From: Parvibaculaceae bacterium | GTDB lineage: Bacteria > Pseudomonadota > Alphaproteobacteria > Parvibaculales > Parvibaculaceae | Direction: 5' to 3' | DNA length: 64,000 nt | Assembly: GCA_028283765.1 (NCBI GenBank) | Contig: JAPWJY010000008.1 | Span: forward strand, 1,493,001 to 1,557,000 | Shown here: piece by piece, positions 16,537 through 25,957 of the stretch | Layout: each line of letters starts with the position of its first letter | How positions within the stretch are numbered: the stretch's first letter is position 1 | The notes under the pieces: model-generated | Databases searched by the model: none | What the model was told of the DNA's origin: nothing | What the model saw: only the letters and a program-made list of their open reading frames with translations | Position numbers and translations under genes: made by a program

Positions 16537-17156
16537 GCCATTTCGGCAATGCCAGCCCTGTCCGGAAAGTTCTGTTTCCGGACGAGGTAGAGCATCTCGA
16601 ACAGGCAAAAGAGATTGTCTTATCGGCATCGGATATGGCCTGCCGGATGCTTCTCTGTGTTCTTTTGAGTATTCGACTGTCACAGGAAACAGCGCATCAG
16701 GAAGGCCTCGAATCCGGACGGGCAGAAGCCGCAGCTTTGCTGAAAAAAATCAGGAACAACAACATCAGGCATCTGGAGGAAACCAAAGCCGGCATTGCCG
16801 GAATCATTGCAGAGGCTGTGCATCATCTCATCGGCATATATCCCCCGGGGGAACAGATGGCTGGCCATATTTCACGGCTGCTGGCTCCACTGCAGGATCA
16901 GGAAAGACTCCTGATTACAGTATCCCCTGAGAATGAACAGGGCCTGCGTGAACGCATCAATCTACTTGTCGACAGCTATCCTCATGTAAAGCGCTTCGAT
17001 ATCGCCAGCGATCCGGCACTCTCGGATGTTGAATGCATCGTGGAGTCGCCCGTCGGGCGCGTAACTTCATCACTTCAGGCCCAGACCAGTCTGATCCTCG
17101 AGCTGCTCACGGACGGTCAAGAACGTGCGCCGAAACGGATCGCAGATGATGCATGA
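16500..17156 (+). CDS. sctL: T3SS stator SctL
   Basis: A 218-residue YscL/FliH/HrpE-type stator. A helical middle ([20 protein letters not shown], then [20 protein letters not shown]) resembles the FliH coiled coil; the C-terminal domain ([38 protein letters not shown]) is the V-type ATPase subunit-E-like fold with the conserved CIVES-x2-G-x-V. SctL holds SctN to the SctQ/SctK pods. The start at ATG 16500 overlaps the sctK stop; ATG 16512 is possible. Confidence 0.85.
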   Translation: MAAGMDETVLLLSHFGNASPVRKVLFPDEVEHLEQAKEIVLSASDMACRMLLCVLLSIRLSQETAHQEGLESGRAEAAALLKKIRNNNIRHLEETKAGIAGIIAEAVHHLIGIYPPGEQMAGHISRLLAPLQDQERLLITVSPENEQGLRERINLLVDSYPHVKRFDIASDPALSDVECIVESPVGRVTSSLQAQTSLILELLTDGQERAPKRIADDA

Positions 17157-18480
17157 AGAAAACCCGTATCGTGATTTCATCGGCGATATAGGCAAACGCC
17201 TCAGACGCCTGCCACAGCCTTCACTCGTGGGCAAAATCACCGATGCCCTCGGCAACAATCTACGGGCATATCTGCCGGGCGCCGCCATTGGCGATCTCTG
17301 CGTCATTCATGATGCAGCCAACATGGCCAGCATGCATGCTGAAGTTACCGGCATTTCAAAAAACACCGTCATTTTGACACCCGTCGAATCCATGATCAGG
17401 ATTACCGCAGGTTCCCACGTCGTTTCCTTACATCGGCCACTGTCGGTTGAGGTTGGCGAACCTCTTCTCGGCACTATTCTGGATGGCCTTGGACGCCCCT
17501 TCATATCCGAGGACCGGAAAAAGCACCCATCATGGCAAAAATATCCCCTTGATGCCGATGCTCCATATCCATTGACCCGGACCACGGTACACAAGCCCTT
17601 CATCACAGGCGTCAAAGCCATTGATGGCCTGCTTACCTGTGGCGAAGGGCAGCGCATCGGCATTTTTGCCGGAGCCGGATGTGGAAAATCAACGCTTCTC
17701 CAGATGCTGATGCATGGCAGCAAGGCCGATGTAATCGTACTAGGCCTTATTGGCGAGCGGGGACGGGAGGTCCGCGAATTCATCGAAAACCATCTCAAAC
17801 CCGAAGACCGGATCAGGTCCGTCATTGTCGTCGCGACATCTGACCGCTCCGCCCTGGAGAGAAGCAAGGCTGCAATGACGGCGACGGCCGTAGCCGAATA
17901 TTTCCGGGACCAGGGCAAACGCGTGTTGCTGCTGCTCGACTCGTTAACCCGTTTCGCCCGGGCATTACGCGAAATCGGCCTTTCGGCGGGCGAACCGCCA
18001 ACCCGGCGCGGTTTCCCCCCCTCGGTGTTCAGCCAACTGCCGCGTCTGCTTGAACGCACGGGCAATAATGACCGGGGCTCGATCACCGCTTTCTATACCG
18101 TTCTGGTTGAAGGGGACGATATGTCCGAGCCGATAGCCGACGAAACCAAATCCATTCTGGATGGTCATATCGTTCTGTCGGCCCGGCTTGCAGCCGAAAA
18201 CCGTTATCCGGCCATAGATATTCTTAACAGCCGTTCACGGGTGATGAATGCCGTGGTTTCTCCCCTTCATGGTGCCCTTGCTGCAAAGTTCCGCACCCTC
18301 CTCTCTGCCTATCAGGATGTGGAGTTCCTCATTCGGGTTGGAGAATACAAGCCAGGGTCTGATCCGGTTGCAGATGAATCGACCATGAAAATCGGCAATA
18401 TGCGTGAATTTCTGCTGCAAAATGCAGATGTGCCATCTGCATTTGAAGACACGATGAAACTCCTGAGAACGGCACTTTAG
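17146..18480 (+). CDS. sctN: T3SS ATPase SctN
   Basis: A 444-residue F1-type ATPase. Walker A is GAGCGKST at ~176-183, the catalytic [10 protein letters not shown] box follows shortly after, and Walker B is [13 protein letters not shown]. The EscN/YscN/FliI C-terminal helical region is complete. It unfolds and detaches substrates and chaperones at the export gate. The gene overlaps the sctL stop and is followed 5 bases later by sctO, the normal sctN-sctO order. Base composition here is already GC-richer than at the left of the island. Confidence 0.96.
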   Translation: MMHEENPYRDFIGDIGKRLRRLPQPSLVGKITDALGNNLRAYLPGAAIGDLCVIHDAANMASMHAEVTGISKNTVILTPVESMIRITAGSHVVSLHRPLSVEVGEPLLGTILDGLGRPFISEDRKKHPSWQKYPLDADAPYPLTRTTVHKPFITGVKAIDGLLTCGEGQRIGIFAGAGCGKSTLLQMLMHGSKADVIVLGLIGERGREVREFIENHLKPEDRIRSVIVVATSDRSALERSKAAMTATAVAEYFRDQGKRVLLLLDSLTRFARALREIGLSAGEPPTRRGFPPSVFSQLPRLLERTGNNDRGSITAFYTVLVEGDDMSEPIADETKSILDGHIVLSARLAAENRYPAIDILNSRSRVMNAVVSPLHGALAAKFRTLLSAYQDVEFLIRVGEYKPGSDPVADESTMKIGNMREFLLQNADVPSAFEDTMKLLRTAL

Positions 18481-18485
18481 CCACC

Positions 18486-19025
18486 ATGTTCAAAACGCTA
18501 CACAAAATTAAAAAAATCCGCCGGCAAAAGCAGGAACTGGAAACCATCCGCTGCAAGAATGAAGTATATCGGCTTGAGCAGGAGAGAGATCGTCAAGAAG
18601 ACGAAATGCGGAATTTTGAGAATCATATGCGGCAATCGGAAGAGGCCATTCTCAAAGGACTTATGCAATGCACCATCGGCAAGAAGGACATGGATCATGC
18701 CTGTACCGATCTTTCCCGCCTGCGTATGCAAATGGAGGATCTGAGATCAAGGTTTTGCAAGGCCGAAGAAGCGCTTCATCAAAGCATGGGCATGCTGGCT
18801 GCTGCGGAAACAGAATGCAGAAGGCAATTCGTTAACGAGGAAAAGACATCGGAACTCCTTAAACTGGAGAACTCTCGAGAGGCTTTGCATCACGAACGAC
18901 GGGACAGTTCGGCGCAGGAGGAATTTCAGCCGCGCCGCCCGTCTCAATTTGGCGATTTCGCAAGGTTTTATCCGAACTCACCAACAAGCAGGATCGTCAG
19001 CGAGAGAGATAACAGACTTAAATGA
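18486..19025 (+). CDS. sctO: T3SS stalk protein SctO (YscO-like)
   Basis: A 179-residue protein, nearly all charged coiled coil for the first ~140 residues (for example RLEQERDRQEDEMRNFENHM), the FliJ/YscO/InvI plan of a helical hairpin that penetrates the SctN hexamer and contacts SctV. The C-terminal 40 residues are polar and probably disordered, making it somewhat longer than YscO (about 150). Position between sctN and sctP is canonical. Its stop overlaps the sctP start. Confidence 0.8.
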   Translation: MFKTLHKIKKIRRQKQELETIRCKNEVYRLEQERDRQEDEMRNFENHMRQSEEAILKGLMQCTIGKKDMDHACTDLSRLRMQMEDLRSRFCKAEEALHQSMGMLAAAETECRRQFVNEEKTSELLKLENSREALHHERRDSSAQEEFQPRRPSQFGDFARFYPNSPTSRIVSERDNRLK

Positions 19026-19672
19026 TGAAACTTTCTGCCACAGACTCACTGAAGGCATCCGATGATTGCCCGGCTTCCTTCGCGCCGGCGCTGCCGAATT
19101 CAGCTTTGTCTGATCGGTTTTCCGCCTTGATGGCAGGCTTGGATAGAGATTCTGAAAATGGTGACGGCAAAGAGGAAAACAGAAACAGAAAAAAGGATAA
19201 GCCCACCCGACATGATCGGGATTGCGAGATCGTACCGGCTACATCCACTTATGTGCAGGGAAATCCGGAAAAATCCGCCAATCCGGTCAGAGCAGAAAAT
19301 CCAGGGACCATCCCCGGTCATCTGAGCCCGTTGGCAGATGCTATCATTAACAATGTGGCGATCTTTGCCACCCGGCCTCTGAATAAAGATAGTGAAATAT
19401 CGCTCTCGCTCGCCGAACGCCTTCTTCCGGATACGCGCGTTACCCTGCGGCGAAGCGGCGACACAATCCATGTCGATTTCAGTACGGCCCAGGCACAAAG
19501 CGCCGCATTTCTGGCAGGAAACCAGGCTGGTCTGGCGGCTGCACTGGGCGAACGCCTGCGCATGCGGGTGAACATCCGCATTAATCTAGCGACAGCAAAA
19601 AATAAGAGCGAAGAGGCTGGAGAGGATTTGCATGGCAAGATCATCTCCGCCTGGCCCGGCATTTCATGCTGA
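19022..19672 (+). CDS. sctP: T3SS needle-length/substrate-switch protein SctP
   Basis: A 216-residue protein with a disordered polar N-terminal half and a compact C-terminal domain from ~120, in which ISLSLAERLLPDTRVTLRRS and a beta-helix-beta pattern correspond to the T3S4/HrpP switch domain. SctP acts as a molecular ruler and resets export specificity through SctU. It is short for a ruler (YscP is about 500 residues), suggesting a short needle or a non-ruler mechanism. The start is ATG 19022 or 19025; the gene overlaps both neighbours. Confidence 0.7.
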   Translation: MMKLSATDSLKASDDCPASFAPALPNSALSDRFSALMAGLDRDSENGDGKEENRNRKKDKPTRHDRDCEIVPATSTYVQGNPEKSANPVRAENPGTIPGHLSPLADAIINNVAIFATRPLNKDSEISLSLAERLLPDTRVTLRRSGDTIHVDFSTAQAQSAAFLAGNQAGLAAALGERLRMRVNIRINLATAKNKSEEAGEDLHGKIISAWPGISC

Positions 19673-20757
19673 CTCCGGTTTTACTGTCCTGCATAACATC
19701 GGCTCATGCCGATGCTATCAATATGATTGTTCGTACGCGACCGGACTGGCAACTGGACAATGAGGACAACAATAGTGCCCGACGCGTCTCCATTCGCCCC
19801 ATCGATCACGATGTCTCTTTACCGGAAGATGAAGTCTGGAGCGCGGATTACAGGTTTTCGGACAAACACATCACTCTCTCATTTGGCGAGCATGTTCTGG
19901 ATTTTATCCTTGCCGGTTTTGGGGTTACCCGCGCGATCGGCGACATGCCGCCCGCCCTGTCAGCCGCCCTGATGGAACGCGCTCTGGATATGCATCGAGG
20001 TATCCTGAATTCAATATTAGGCATTGAGGGGCAAATCGGGTCCGCTGGACGCAAGGCAAGCCCCCTTCCCTCCATCGGCTATATTGCGCTGGAAAATGCC
20101 GATGGCAGCATGCCACTTCAGGGCGAGATCCATTGTGACGTAGGCGGCGCCCGCCTCTTCAGCCGGGCGCTTGGCGCCCTCTCGCCTGTGCCGAAATATG
20201 ACGTCACGGCCATCCCTATACCGCTGCGGATAATGGCAGGGTCGACGTGCCTGCCTCTATCTCTCTTCAGGCGTCTGACGGCAGGCTGCATCGTTTTGTT
20301 CGACCGGACGGCCCTGTCGGACAACGCCGTCCTGCTTCGCGCCAGCCGCCATATGGTCTTCCGCGGCCGCCTGAACGCAAGCACCATCACTCTTGAGGAA
20401 GGTCCGATTGCCATGTCCGATAGCCCATTCGAGCCCGATCAGGTGGAGACAGATCTGTTGCCAAAATCTCTGGATGACCCGGCTTCTCCGCTGGAAAGCG
20501 CTGCCACCCATGAGCAATCTGAGGATCCTTTTGATGCAATCGAAATTGAACTCGCGTTCGATCTGGGCACACAGGAAATACCCGCCGGCGAACTCGCCCT
20601 GCTTGGTCCCGGCCATATCTTCGATCTGGGACGAGATGTGCGCAGGCAGGTCCGGATCAGCGCGAACGGCCGCCTGATCGGCTACGGCGACCTGGTACAG
20701 ATCGATGAGCGAACCGGCGTGCGGATTCACAAGCTCCTCGGCAGGCGGGATTCCTGA
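19666..20757 (+). CDS. sctQ: T3SS sorting-platform C-ring protein SctQ
   Basis: A 363-residue SpaO/YscQ/HrcQ-type protein. The final ~75 residues form a SPOA domain (AGELALLGPGHIFDLGRDVR, then ISANGRLIGYGDLVQIDERT), as in FliN. An acidic linker (EPDQVETDLLPKSLDDPASP) precedes it. An internal ATG at ~20413 might give a separate C-terminal product as in YscQ/SpaO, but I see no strong ribosome-binding site there, so this is only a possibility. The ATG overlaps the sctP stop and the TGA overlaps the sctR ATG. Confidence 0.88.
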   Translation: MLTPVLLSCITSAHADAINMIVRTRPDWQLDNEDNNSARRVSIRPIDHDVSLPEDEVWSADYRFSDKHITLSFGEHVLDFILAGFGVTRAIGDMPPALSAALMERALDMHRGILNSILGIEGQIGSAGRKASPLPSIGYIALENADGSMPLQGEIHCDVGGARLFSRALGALSPVPKYDVTAIPIPLRIMAGSTCLPLSLFRRLTAGCIVLFDRTALSDNAVLLRASRHMVFRGRLNASTITLEEGPIAMSDSPFEPDQVETDLLPKSLDDPASPLESAATHEQSEDPFDAIEIELAFDLGTQEIPAGELALLGPGHIFDLGRDVRRQVRISANGRLIGYGDLVQIDERTGVRIHKLLGRRDS

Positions 20758-21428
20758 TGCCGGAGACCAGCATAGCCGTGTCGAACTTCCCTGATCCGGT
20801 TATCCTCATCATCACCCTGTCAATCCTGGGGCTTCTCCCCATCATCGTCGTTGCCACGACGTCCTTCATCAAAATCACGGTTGTGCTGTCGCTCGTGCGC
20901 AACGCTCTCGGCGTCCAGCAAATCCCGCCCAACATTGCTCTTTATTCGTTGGCCCTGATGATCAGCGCCTTCATCATGGCCCCGGTCCTTTCCAGTGGCG
21001 TCAAGACATTCAAGGCCAATCCCCAGGCCTTCGACTCCCCCTCCTCGTTCATCGACACGCTGAAGCAGGGTTCCGATCCGCTGAATAGCTTCCTGACCCG
21101 CCATAGCGCTTCTGCCGAACGCGAGTTCCTGGTCGGGGCGTCAAAAAAACTCTGGCCCGAAGATATGCAAAAGGAGATAGGCACCGGCAGTTTCTTCGTG
21201 CTCGTTCCGGCATTCATGATGACCGAACTGACGGAAGCCTTCAAAATCGGATTCCTGCTTTATCTACCATTCATCGTCATCGATCTCATCGTCTCGAATG
21301 TGCTGCTCGCGCTCGGCATGATGATGGTGTCCCCTACAACGATTTCCCTTCCGCTGAAACTCCTTCTGTTCGTCGCGGTCGATGGCTGGACCCGGCTTAT
21401 CGAGGGATTGATCCTGAGCTATGCCTAG
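20757..21428 (+). CDS. sctR: T3SS export gate protein SctR
   Basis: A 223-residue member of the FliP/YscR family, five copies of which form the core of the SctRST gate. Diagnostic blocks: LSILGLLPIIVVATTSFIKI and VVLSLVRNALGVQQIPPN near the N-terminus, a periplasmic loop, and FMMTELTEAFKIGFLLYLPF with MGMMMVSP-like LGMMMVSPTTISLPLKLLLF at the C-terminus. The sequence is among the best conserved in the island. ATGA overlap with sctQ. Confidence 0.96.
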   Translation: MPETSIAVSNFPDPVILIITLSILGLLPIIVVATTSFIKITVVLSLVRNALGVQQIPPNIALYSLALMISAFIMAPVLSSGVKTFKANPQAFDSPSSFIDTLKQGSDPLNSFLTRHSASAEREFLVGASKKLWPEDMQKEIGTGSFFVLVPAFMMTELTEAFKIGFLLYLPFIVIDLIVSNVLLALGMMMVSPTTISLPLKLLLFVAVDGWTRLIEGLILSYA

Positions 21429-21439
21429 GATGAATAAAG

Positions 21440-21709
21440 ATGGATTTTGATGTCGCGGGCTTTATGAACCATACCCTTGTGCTGGTTCTTCTGCTTTCCG
21501 CCCCGCCCATCATCGCGGCGACCGTGCTTGGCACGCTGGTCAGCCTTGTTCAGGCTCTCATTCAGGTGCAGGACCAGACATTGGGTTTTGCCATCAAGCT
21601 TGCGGCCGTGGGCATAACCCTTCTTTTGACGGCCAGCTGGATAGGCGCCGAAATCTATCAATTTACGTACATGCTGTTCACGAATTTCCAGGATATTACG
21701 CAATGGTGA
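21440..21709 (+). CDS. sctS: T3SS export gate protein SctS
   Basis: An 89-residue FliQ/YscS-type protein with two membrane helices: VLVLLLSAPPIIAATVLGTL, followed by VSLVQALIQVQDQTLGFAIK and LAAVGITLLLTASWIGAEIY. Four copies join SctR5 and SctT1 to form the gate pseudo-helix. The start follows a GATGAATAAAG stretch with a modest ribosome-binding site. The stop abuts the sctT start (21710). Confidence 0.95.
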   Translation: MDFDVAGFMNHTLVLVLLLSAPPIIAATVLGTLVSLVQALIQVQDQTLGFAIKLAAVGITLLLTASWIGAEIYQFTYMLFTNFQDITQW

Positions 21710-22504
21710 ATGATGGAAATCAACGGCATTGAGGGGATAAAGACGTTTCTTACCTCTTTGTCTCTCACTCTCCCAAGGATTGGCGGGCTTTTCGCGCTTC
21801 TTCCTTTCATGGGAACGCAGGTCATTCCCGGCATGGTGCGCATGTGCCTGGCCATGAGCCTCGCGCTTCTCGCCTTGCCTTCTGTCTATCATGGCCTGCT
21901 CCAGATGCCGGTAACCATCGAGCAGATACTGCCGCTCGTCATGAAGGAAATTTTTATTGGCCTGTTGATGAGCTTTTTCTGTGCCAGCCTGTTCTGGGCC
22001 GCAGGTTCACTTGGTTTCTTTCTGGACAATCAGCGCGGCGCAACCATTTCAAGTTCGCTCAATCCGATGACGGGTGTCGAGGATTCGCCCATCAGCACAT
22101 TGATGGGGCAAGCCATGATCGCTCTTTTCGTGACAGCGGGCGGCTTCGATATTCTGGCCGGGATTATCTTCAAATCCTATGCATTGTGGCCGGTCCTTGC
22201 CTTCTGGCCCAGCCTGCAAATCTCCGGGACCTCGGCTTTTCTTCAGCAGATGGATGCCGTGATGAAATTCGCGGTCGTCCTCGCTGCGCCTGTGGTGCTG
22301 GCGATGACGCTTGCTGAACTTGGCCTTGCCTTCATCAACCGTTTTGCCCAGCAATTGCAGGTCTTTTATCTGGCCATGCCGGTCAAGAGTGCGATCTGCA
22401 TGCTGGTTCTGGCCCTCTACACGCCCTTTCTGGTTGATTATATCTTTCGGGAGATCGATCTGTTGCGGCGTGTTCCTCTCGTCATTGCTCCCCTGATGCG
22501 ATGA
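21710..22504 (+). CDS. sctT: T3SS export gate protein SctT
   Basis: A 264-residue FliR/YscT-type protein with about six to eight membrane helices. Typical blocks are LPRIGGLFALLPFMGTQVIP, LPLVMKEIFIGLLMSFFCAS and FFLDNQRGATISSSLNPMTG, the last close to the conserved Gly-Asp-Asn region of the family. One copy completes the SctR5S4T1 gate. The gene ends in an ATGA overlap with sctU. Confidence 0.95.
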   Translation: MMEINGIEGIKTFLTSLSLTLPRIGGLFALLPFMGTQVIPGMVRMCLAMSLALLALPSVYHGLLQMPVTIEQILPLVMKEIFIGLLMSFFCASLFWAAGSLGFFLDNQRGATISSSLNPMTGVEDSPISTLMGQAMIALFVTAGGFDILAGIIFKSYALWPVLAFWPSLQISGTSAFLQQMDAVMKFAVVLAAPVVLAMTLAELGLAFINRFAQQLQVFYLAMPVKSAICMLVLALYTPFLVDYIFREIDLLRRVPLVIAPLMR

Positions 22505-23565
22505 GCAACAAAACCGAGAAGCCGACACCGGAGCGGCTGAAAAAAGCCCGCAGGGAAGGTCAGGTCGCTCAATCGAAATCGCTGACCTCTGCGCTTGCCA
22601 CAACCATTCTTTGCTTTTATCTGCTGTTCCGCAGCGATGTTCTTTCAAGCCAGTTCGAAGCCGTTCTGCTCGTTCCCGCGCAAGTCTATAATCTGCCCTT
22701 TCCAGCAGCCATATCCGCCATCCTTGAAGCCATCTTCCAGCTGACGCGTTCCATCCTGCTGCCCATCGTTCTCATCGCCTCGCTTTCCGCCATCGTCTGC
22801 GATCTTGCGCAGGTCGGCTTCATGCTGTCGTTCAAGGCCGTCACCCCCAGCGGCAAGAAGCTCAATATTGCGCAAAACGCCAAAAACATGTTTTCAAAGA
22901 AAACACTGGTGGATTTCTTCCAGTCGCTTCTCAAGACGGCCTTCATGGGCTTTCTCGTCTGGAGTCTGATCAAGGGCAGCATTCATTCTCTGGTTCTCGT
23001 TCCCGAAGGCGGTGTGCCTGCCGTCGAGCGCGCCCTCCACGAAATGGTGTTTTACCTCGTCGTTTATGTCTCGCTTGTCTATCTCGTCATGGGTGTCGTC
23101 GATCTGGCCTGGCAGCGCTTCAACCACATGTCCCAGCTGAAAATGTCCCGGGATGAAATCCGGCGCGAACACAAGGACATGGAAGGCGACCCGCTTATCA
23201 AGCAGACCCGCAAGCGCCTGCATCAGGAAATGGTAGCCGAGGGCAATCCACAGGCGGCTGTTGGCGCCACAGCTGTTGTCACAAACCCGGCGCATCTGGC
23301 CGTGGCGCTCTACTACAAGCGTGGGCAGACGCCCATCCCCATGGTGCTCGCCAAGGGGCGTGGCGCGGTTGCGGCCTATATCCGGCGCGTGGCCGAAGAT
23401 GCCGGCGTGCCAGTGGTCCAGAACGTGCCCCTTGCCCGCGCGCTCTATGCCCAGGTCAAGCCTGAGCAATATATCCCCGCCGACCTGCTCGAACCTGTTG
23501 CGGAATTGCTCCTGTGGCTCCAGCGGACCCGGGGCATCAAACTGGAGGACGATCCAGAGGTATGA
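22501..23565 (+). CDS. sctU: T3SS switch protein SctU, NPAH variant
   Basis: A 354-residue FlhB/YscU-type protein. It starts with the family EKPTPERLKKARREGQVAQS, has four membrane helices and ends with the cytoplasmic switch domain. The autocleavage site reads N262-P263-A264-H265 instead of the usual NPTH; Asn and Pro, the residues most needed for cleavage, are kept. SctU cleavage allows the change from needle to translocator/effector export. It is the last gene of the T3SS operon and island; housekeeping genes start 76 bases later. Confidence 0.95.
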   Translation: MSNKTEKPTPERLKKARREGQVAQSKSLTSALATTILCFYLLFRSDVLSSQFEAVLLVPAQVYNLPFPAAISAILEAIFQLTRSILLPIVLIASLSAIVCDLAQVGFMLSFKAVTPSGKKLNIAQNAKNMFSKKTLVDFFQSLLKTAFMGFLVWSLIKGSIHSLVLVPEGGVPAVERALHEMVFYLVVYVSLVYLVMGVVDLAWQRFNHMSQLKMSRDEIRREHKDMEGDPLIKQTRKRLHQEMVAEGNPQAAVGATAVVTNPAHLAVALYYKRGQTPIPMVLAKGRGAVAAYIRRVAEDAGVPVVQNVPLARALYAQVKPEQYIPADLLEPVAELLLWLQRTRGIKLEDDPEV

Positions 23566-23640
23566 TGTTTTTGATTTCCGGGCGGGCTGAAGATGCTCTA
23601 GCTTTCAGGGGCATTCGCTGGCCGCGTTCAGGAGATACCC

Positions 23641-24291
23641 ATGGCTCTTAAAGCCGTCATCATACCCGTTACCCCCTTTCAGCAGAATTGCACGGTGCTG
23701 TGGGATGACGAGACCATGCGGGGCGCGGTATCGGATCCCGGCGGCGATCTTGAGCGGATCGAGGAGGTGATTTCGGCGCAAGGCATCGTGCTTGAGAAGA
23801 TACTGCTCACCCATGGCCATCTGGATCACGCCTCAGGCGCTGGCGCCCTGGCCGTCAAATATAAGGTTCCGATTGAAGGCCCTCACCGCGACGACCAGTT
23901 TCTGATCTCTGATCTGCGGCGTCAGGGCGAGAAATACGGCTTTCCCCTTTATCCGGACTTCGAGCCGGACCTGTGGCTGGAGGATGGCGACGAGGTCAGC
24001 GTCGGTAATCTCACGTTCGGTGTGCGCCATTGCCCGGGCCATACGCCGGGGCATGTCGTCTTCTTCCATCAGCCCTCGCAACTCGCTCTCGTCGGAGACG
24101 TTCTGTTCAAGGGCTCGATCGGGCGCACCGATCTGCCGAGGGGCAACTATCAGACACTGATCGAGTCGATCCGGGACCGGCTATGGCCTCTGGGCGAGGC
24201 CATGACCTTCGTGCCGGGACATGGGCCTGTTTCCACCTTCGGCTATGAACGCAAAACAAATCCGTTTGTCGCTGACAATATGCTCGACTGA
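23641..24291 (+). CDS. Metallo-beta-lactamase-fold hydrolase, YcbL/glyoxalase II type
   Basis: A 216-residue MBL-fold protein with the metal motif THGHLDH, then the downstream zinc ligands in CPGHTPGH and [14 protein letters not shown], and the terminal PGHGP. This order, with no C-terminal helical HGPx domain, matches YcbL-type glyoxalase II-like hydrolases that act on glutathione thioesters such as S-lactoylglutathione. AGGAGA precedes the ATG. First backbone gene after the T3SS island; mazG begins just after. Confidence 0.85.
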   Translation: MALKAVIIPVTPFQQNCTVLWDDETMRGAVSDPGGDLERIEEVISAQGIVLEKILLTHGHLDHASGAGALAVKYKVPIEGPHRDDQFLISDLRRQGEKYGFPLYPDFEPDLWLEDGDEVSVGNLTFGVRHCPGHTPGHVVFFHQPSQLALVGDVLFKGSIGRTDLPRGNYQTLIESIRDRLWPLGEAMTFVPGHGPVSTFGYERKTNPFVADNMLD

Positions 24292-24298
24292 AATCATC

Positions 24299-25122
24299 AT
24301 GTCCCGGAACAGCAAAGAGCCGTCGCCCGATTCCATCGAGGCATTGATCGCCATCATGGCGACCCTTCGTGATCCCGTGAGTGGCTGTCCATGGGATCTG
24401 AAGCAGGATTTCCGCTCCATCGCACCCTATACCATTGAAGAAGCCTATGAAGTCGCTGACGCCATCGAGCGCGGCAATGTCCCGGACATAAAGGAGGAGC
24501 TTGGGGATTTGCTGCTCCAGGTGGTGTTCCACGCGCGCATGGCGCAGGAGCAGATCTGTTCTCCTTTCCCGATGTAGTGCAATCCATCTGTGAAAAGATG
24601 ATCCGCCGCCATCCTCACATTTTTGGCGGGGAGACGGCCGCGGATGCCGGGGCTGTCAAATTGCGCTGGGACGAGATCAAGGCGGCGGAAAAGCTGGGTA
24701 AAAACGCGAGTCATCATCTGCTCGACGATGTTCCTGCGACCATGCCGGCCCTCACCCGCGCCGTGAAGCTCCAGGGCAAGGCGGCGAGGGTGGGGTTTGA
24801 CTGGCCCGGCACCCGCGAGGTGCTGGAAAAACTGTCGGAGGAAACCACCGAGCTGATCGCGGAGCTCGACACGGGCTCCCATCCCGGCCGGGTGGAAGAG
24901 GAATTCGGCGACCTGCTCTTCGTTTACGCCAACCTCGCCCGTCACCTGAAGGTCGATCCGGAAGCCGCGCTGCGCCGGGCCAATGCGAAATTCATGTCCC
25001 GCTTCGCCCATATCGAGGATGCTCTGGCCCTCGACAAGCGCACGCCCCAGCAATCCACGCTTGAGGAAATGGACGCGCTGTGGAACGAGGCAAAGAAAAT
25101 CGAAAAGGCGCGCGACAAGTGA
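24299..25122 (+). pseudogene. mazG: mazG nucleoside triphosphate pyrophosphohydrolase, frameshifted
   Basis: Two overlapping reading frames together make one MazG. The first (from ATG 24299) runs through [27 protein letters not shown] and [19 protein letters not shown], then derails to a stop at ~24577. The second, in the -1 frame from 24550, resumes exactly with [20 protein letters not shown] and continues to 25122 with EEFGDLLFVYANLARHLKVD. Restoring one missing G near 24550 (GAG-GCA instead of GAGCA) gives an intact family-length protein. It is either a real inactivating deletion or a sequencing/assembly error. No slippery heptamer is present, so programmed frameshifting is unlikely. MazG hydrolyses NTPs and limits (p)ppGpp-linked stress responses. 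Confidence 0.85.
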
Positions 25123-25135
25123 TCGTATGGGGTGA

Positions 25136-25957
25136 TCAGCGCGCCTTGATGGCCTTGGCCACCTCCTCCCAGCGCGCCGCGTCACGCACCAGCAGATAGG
25201 GCATGGCCAGTAGCGCCGGACGATAGGCAAGGCCGGTTTCAAGCGAGCGAATGGCGCCCCCGGCCTCTTCAAGGATCAGCGATCCCGGTGCATGATCCCA
25301 GGGCATCATCCGGTAATAGGTGGTGAAATCCTTCAGGCCTTGCGCCATCAGCGTGTATTCGAAAGCTGAGCAGTTTTCGGAAGGTATCCGCTTCACACCT
25401 TCTGCAAAACGCAAAAGCCGTTCCTTCCATGAAGGCGGCATAAAATTCACGTTGAGCGACCCGCGCAATTCATCCAGAGGCGCGGAGAGACCTTCGCTGT
25501 CGAGACGTCTTGATTCTCCATCCTGATGCAGCCAGCAGCCCCCGCCGCGTTCCGCAGTGACAAGCTTCTTGCTGACGGGCAGATAGATCCAGCCCTGTAC
25601 GGAAATCCCCTGGCGGATCAGCGCAACCATAACGCCGAACGTTTCACTGCCTGCAACGAAATTGCCTGTGCCATCGACGGGATCGACCGTCCAGATCACC
25701 GCATCCTCATCGCGCACCAGATCGAGCCGGGCGGGATCGTCGGCAACCGCTTCCTCGCCCAGAACCCGCGACCCCGGCACCAGTGCCTCCAGACGCGGCG
25801 TCAGCCATTCCTCGGCGCGCCGATCAGCGATGGTGACGAAATCGTTCTTTGATTTTTCCTTGATGTCGCCTTCCGCCAGCAGGCGAAAGCGGGGCATGAT
25901 TTCGAGCGCGGCGACCTCTTTCATGAGGTCCGCCACAGCGTCCATCACGGGCGGCAT
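25136..25957 (-). CDS. Inositol monophosphatase-family phosphatase
   Basis: A 273-residue Mg-dependent phosphatase. Metal-binding motifs are visible: GEEAV after the first helix pair, DPVDGTGNF (IMPase motif A), and PWDHAPGSLILEEAGG (motif B). Family members act on myo-inositol monophosphate, fructose-1,6-bisphosphate, histidinol phosphate or 3-phosphoadenosine 5-phosphate; the sequence alone does not choose. The start codon overlaps the hflX stop by one base, so the two are probably cotranscribed. Confidence 0.85.
   Translation of the reverse strand: MPPVMDAVADLMKEVAALEIMPRFRLLAEGDIKEKSKNDFVTIADRRAEEWLTPRLEALVPGSRVLGEEAVADDPARLDLVRDEDAVIWTVDPVDGTGNFVAGSETFGVMVALIRQGISVQGWIYLPVSKKLVTAERGGGCWLHQDGESRRLDSEGLSAPLDELRGSLNVNFMPPSWKERLLRFAEGVKRIPSENCSAFEYTLMAQGLKDFTTYYRMMPWDHAPGSLILEEAGGAIRSLETGLAYRPALLAMPYLLVRDAARWEEVAKAIKAR

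Noticed and set aside
17671..17694. Unusual Walker A of SctN (GAGCGKST)
   Set aside because: A Cys before GKS/T is also found in known T3SS ATPases, so not noteworthy.
24545..24580. Programmed -1 frameshift in mazG
   Set aside because: No slippery heptamer or downstream pseudoknot; a deleted base fits better.
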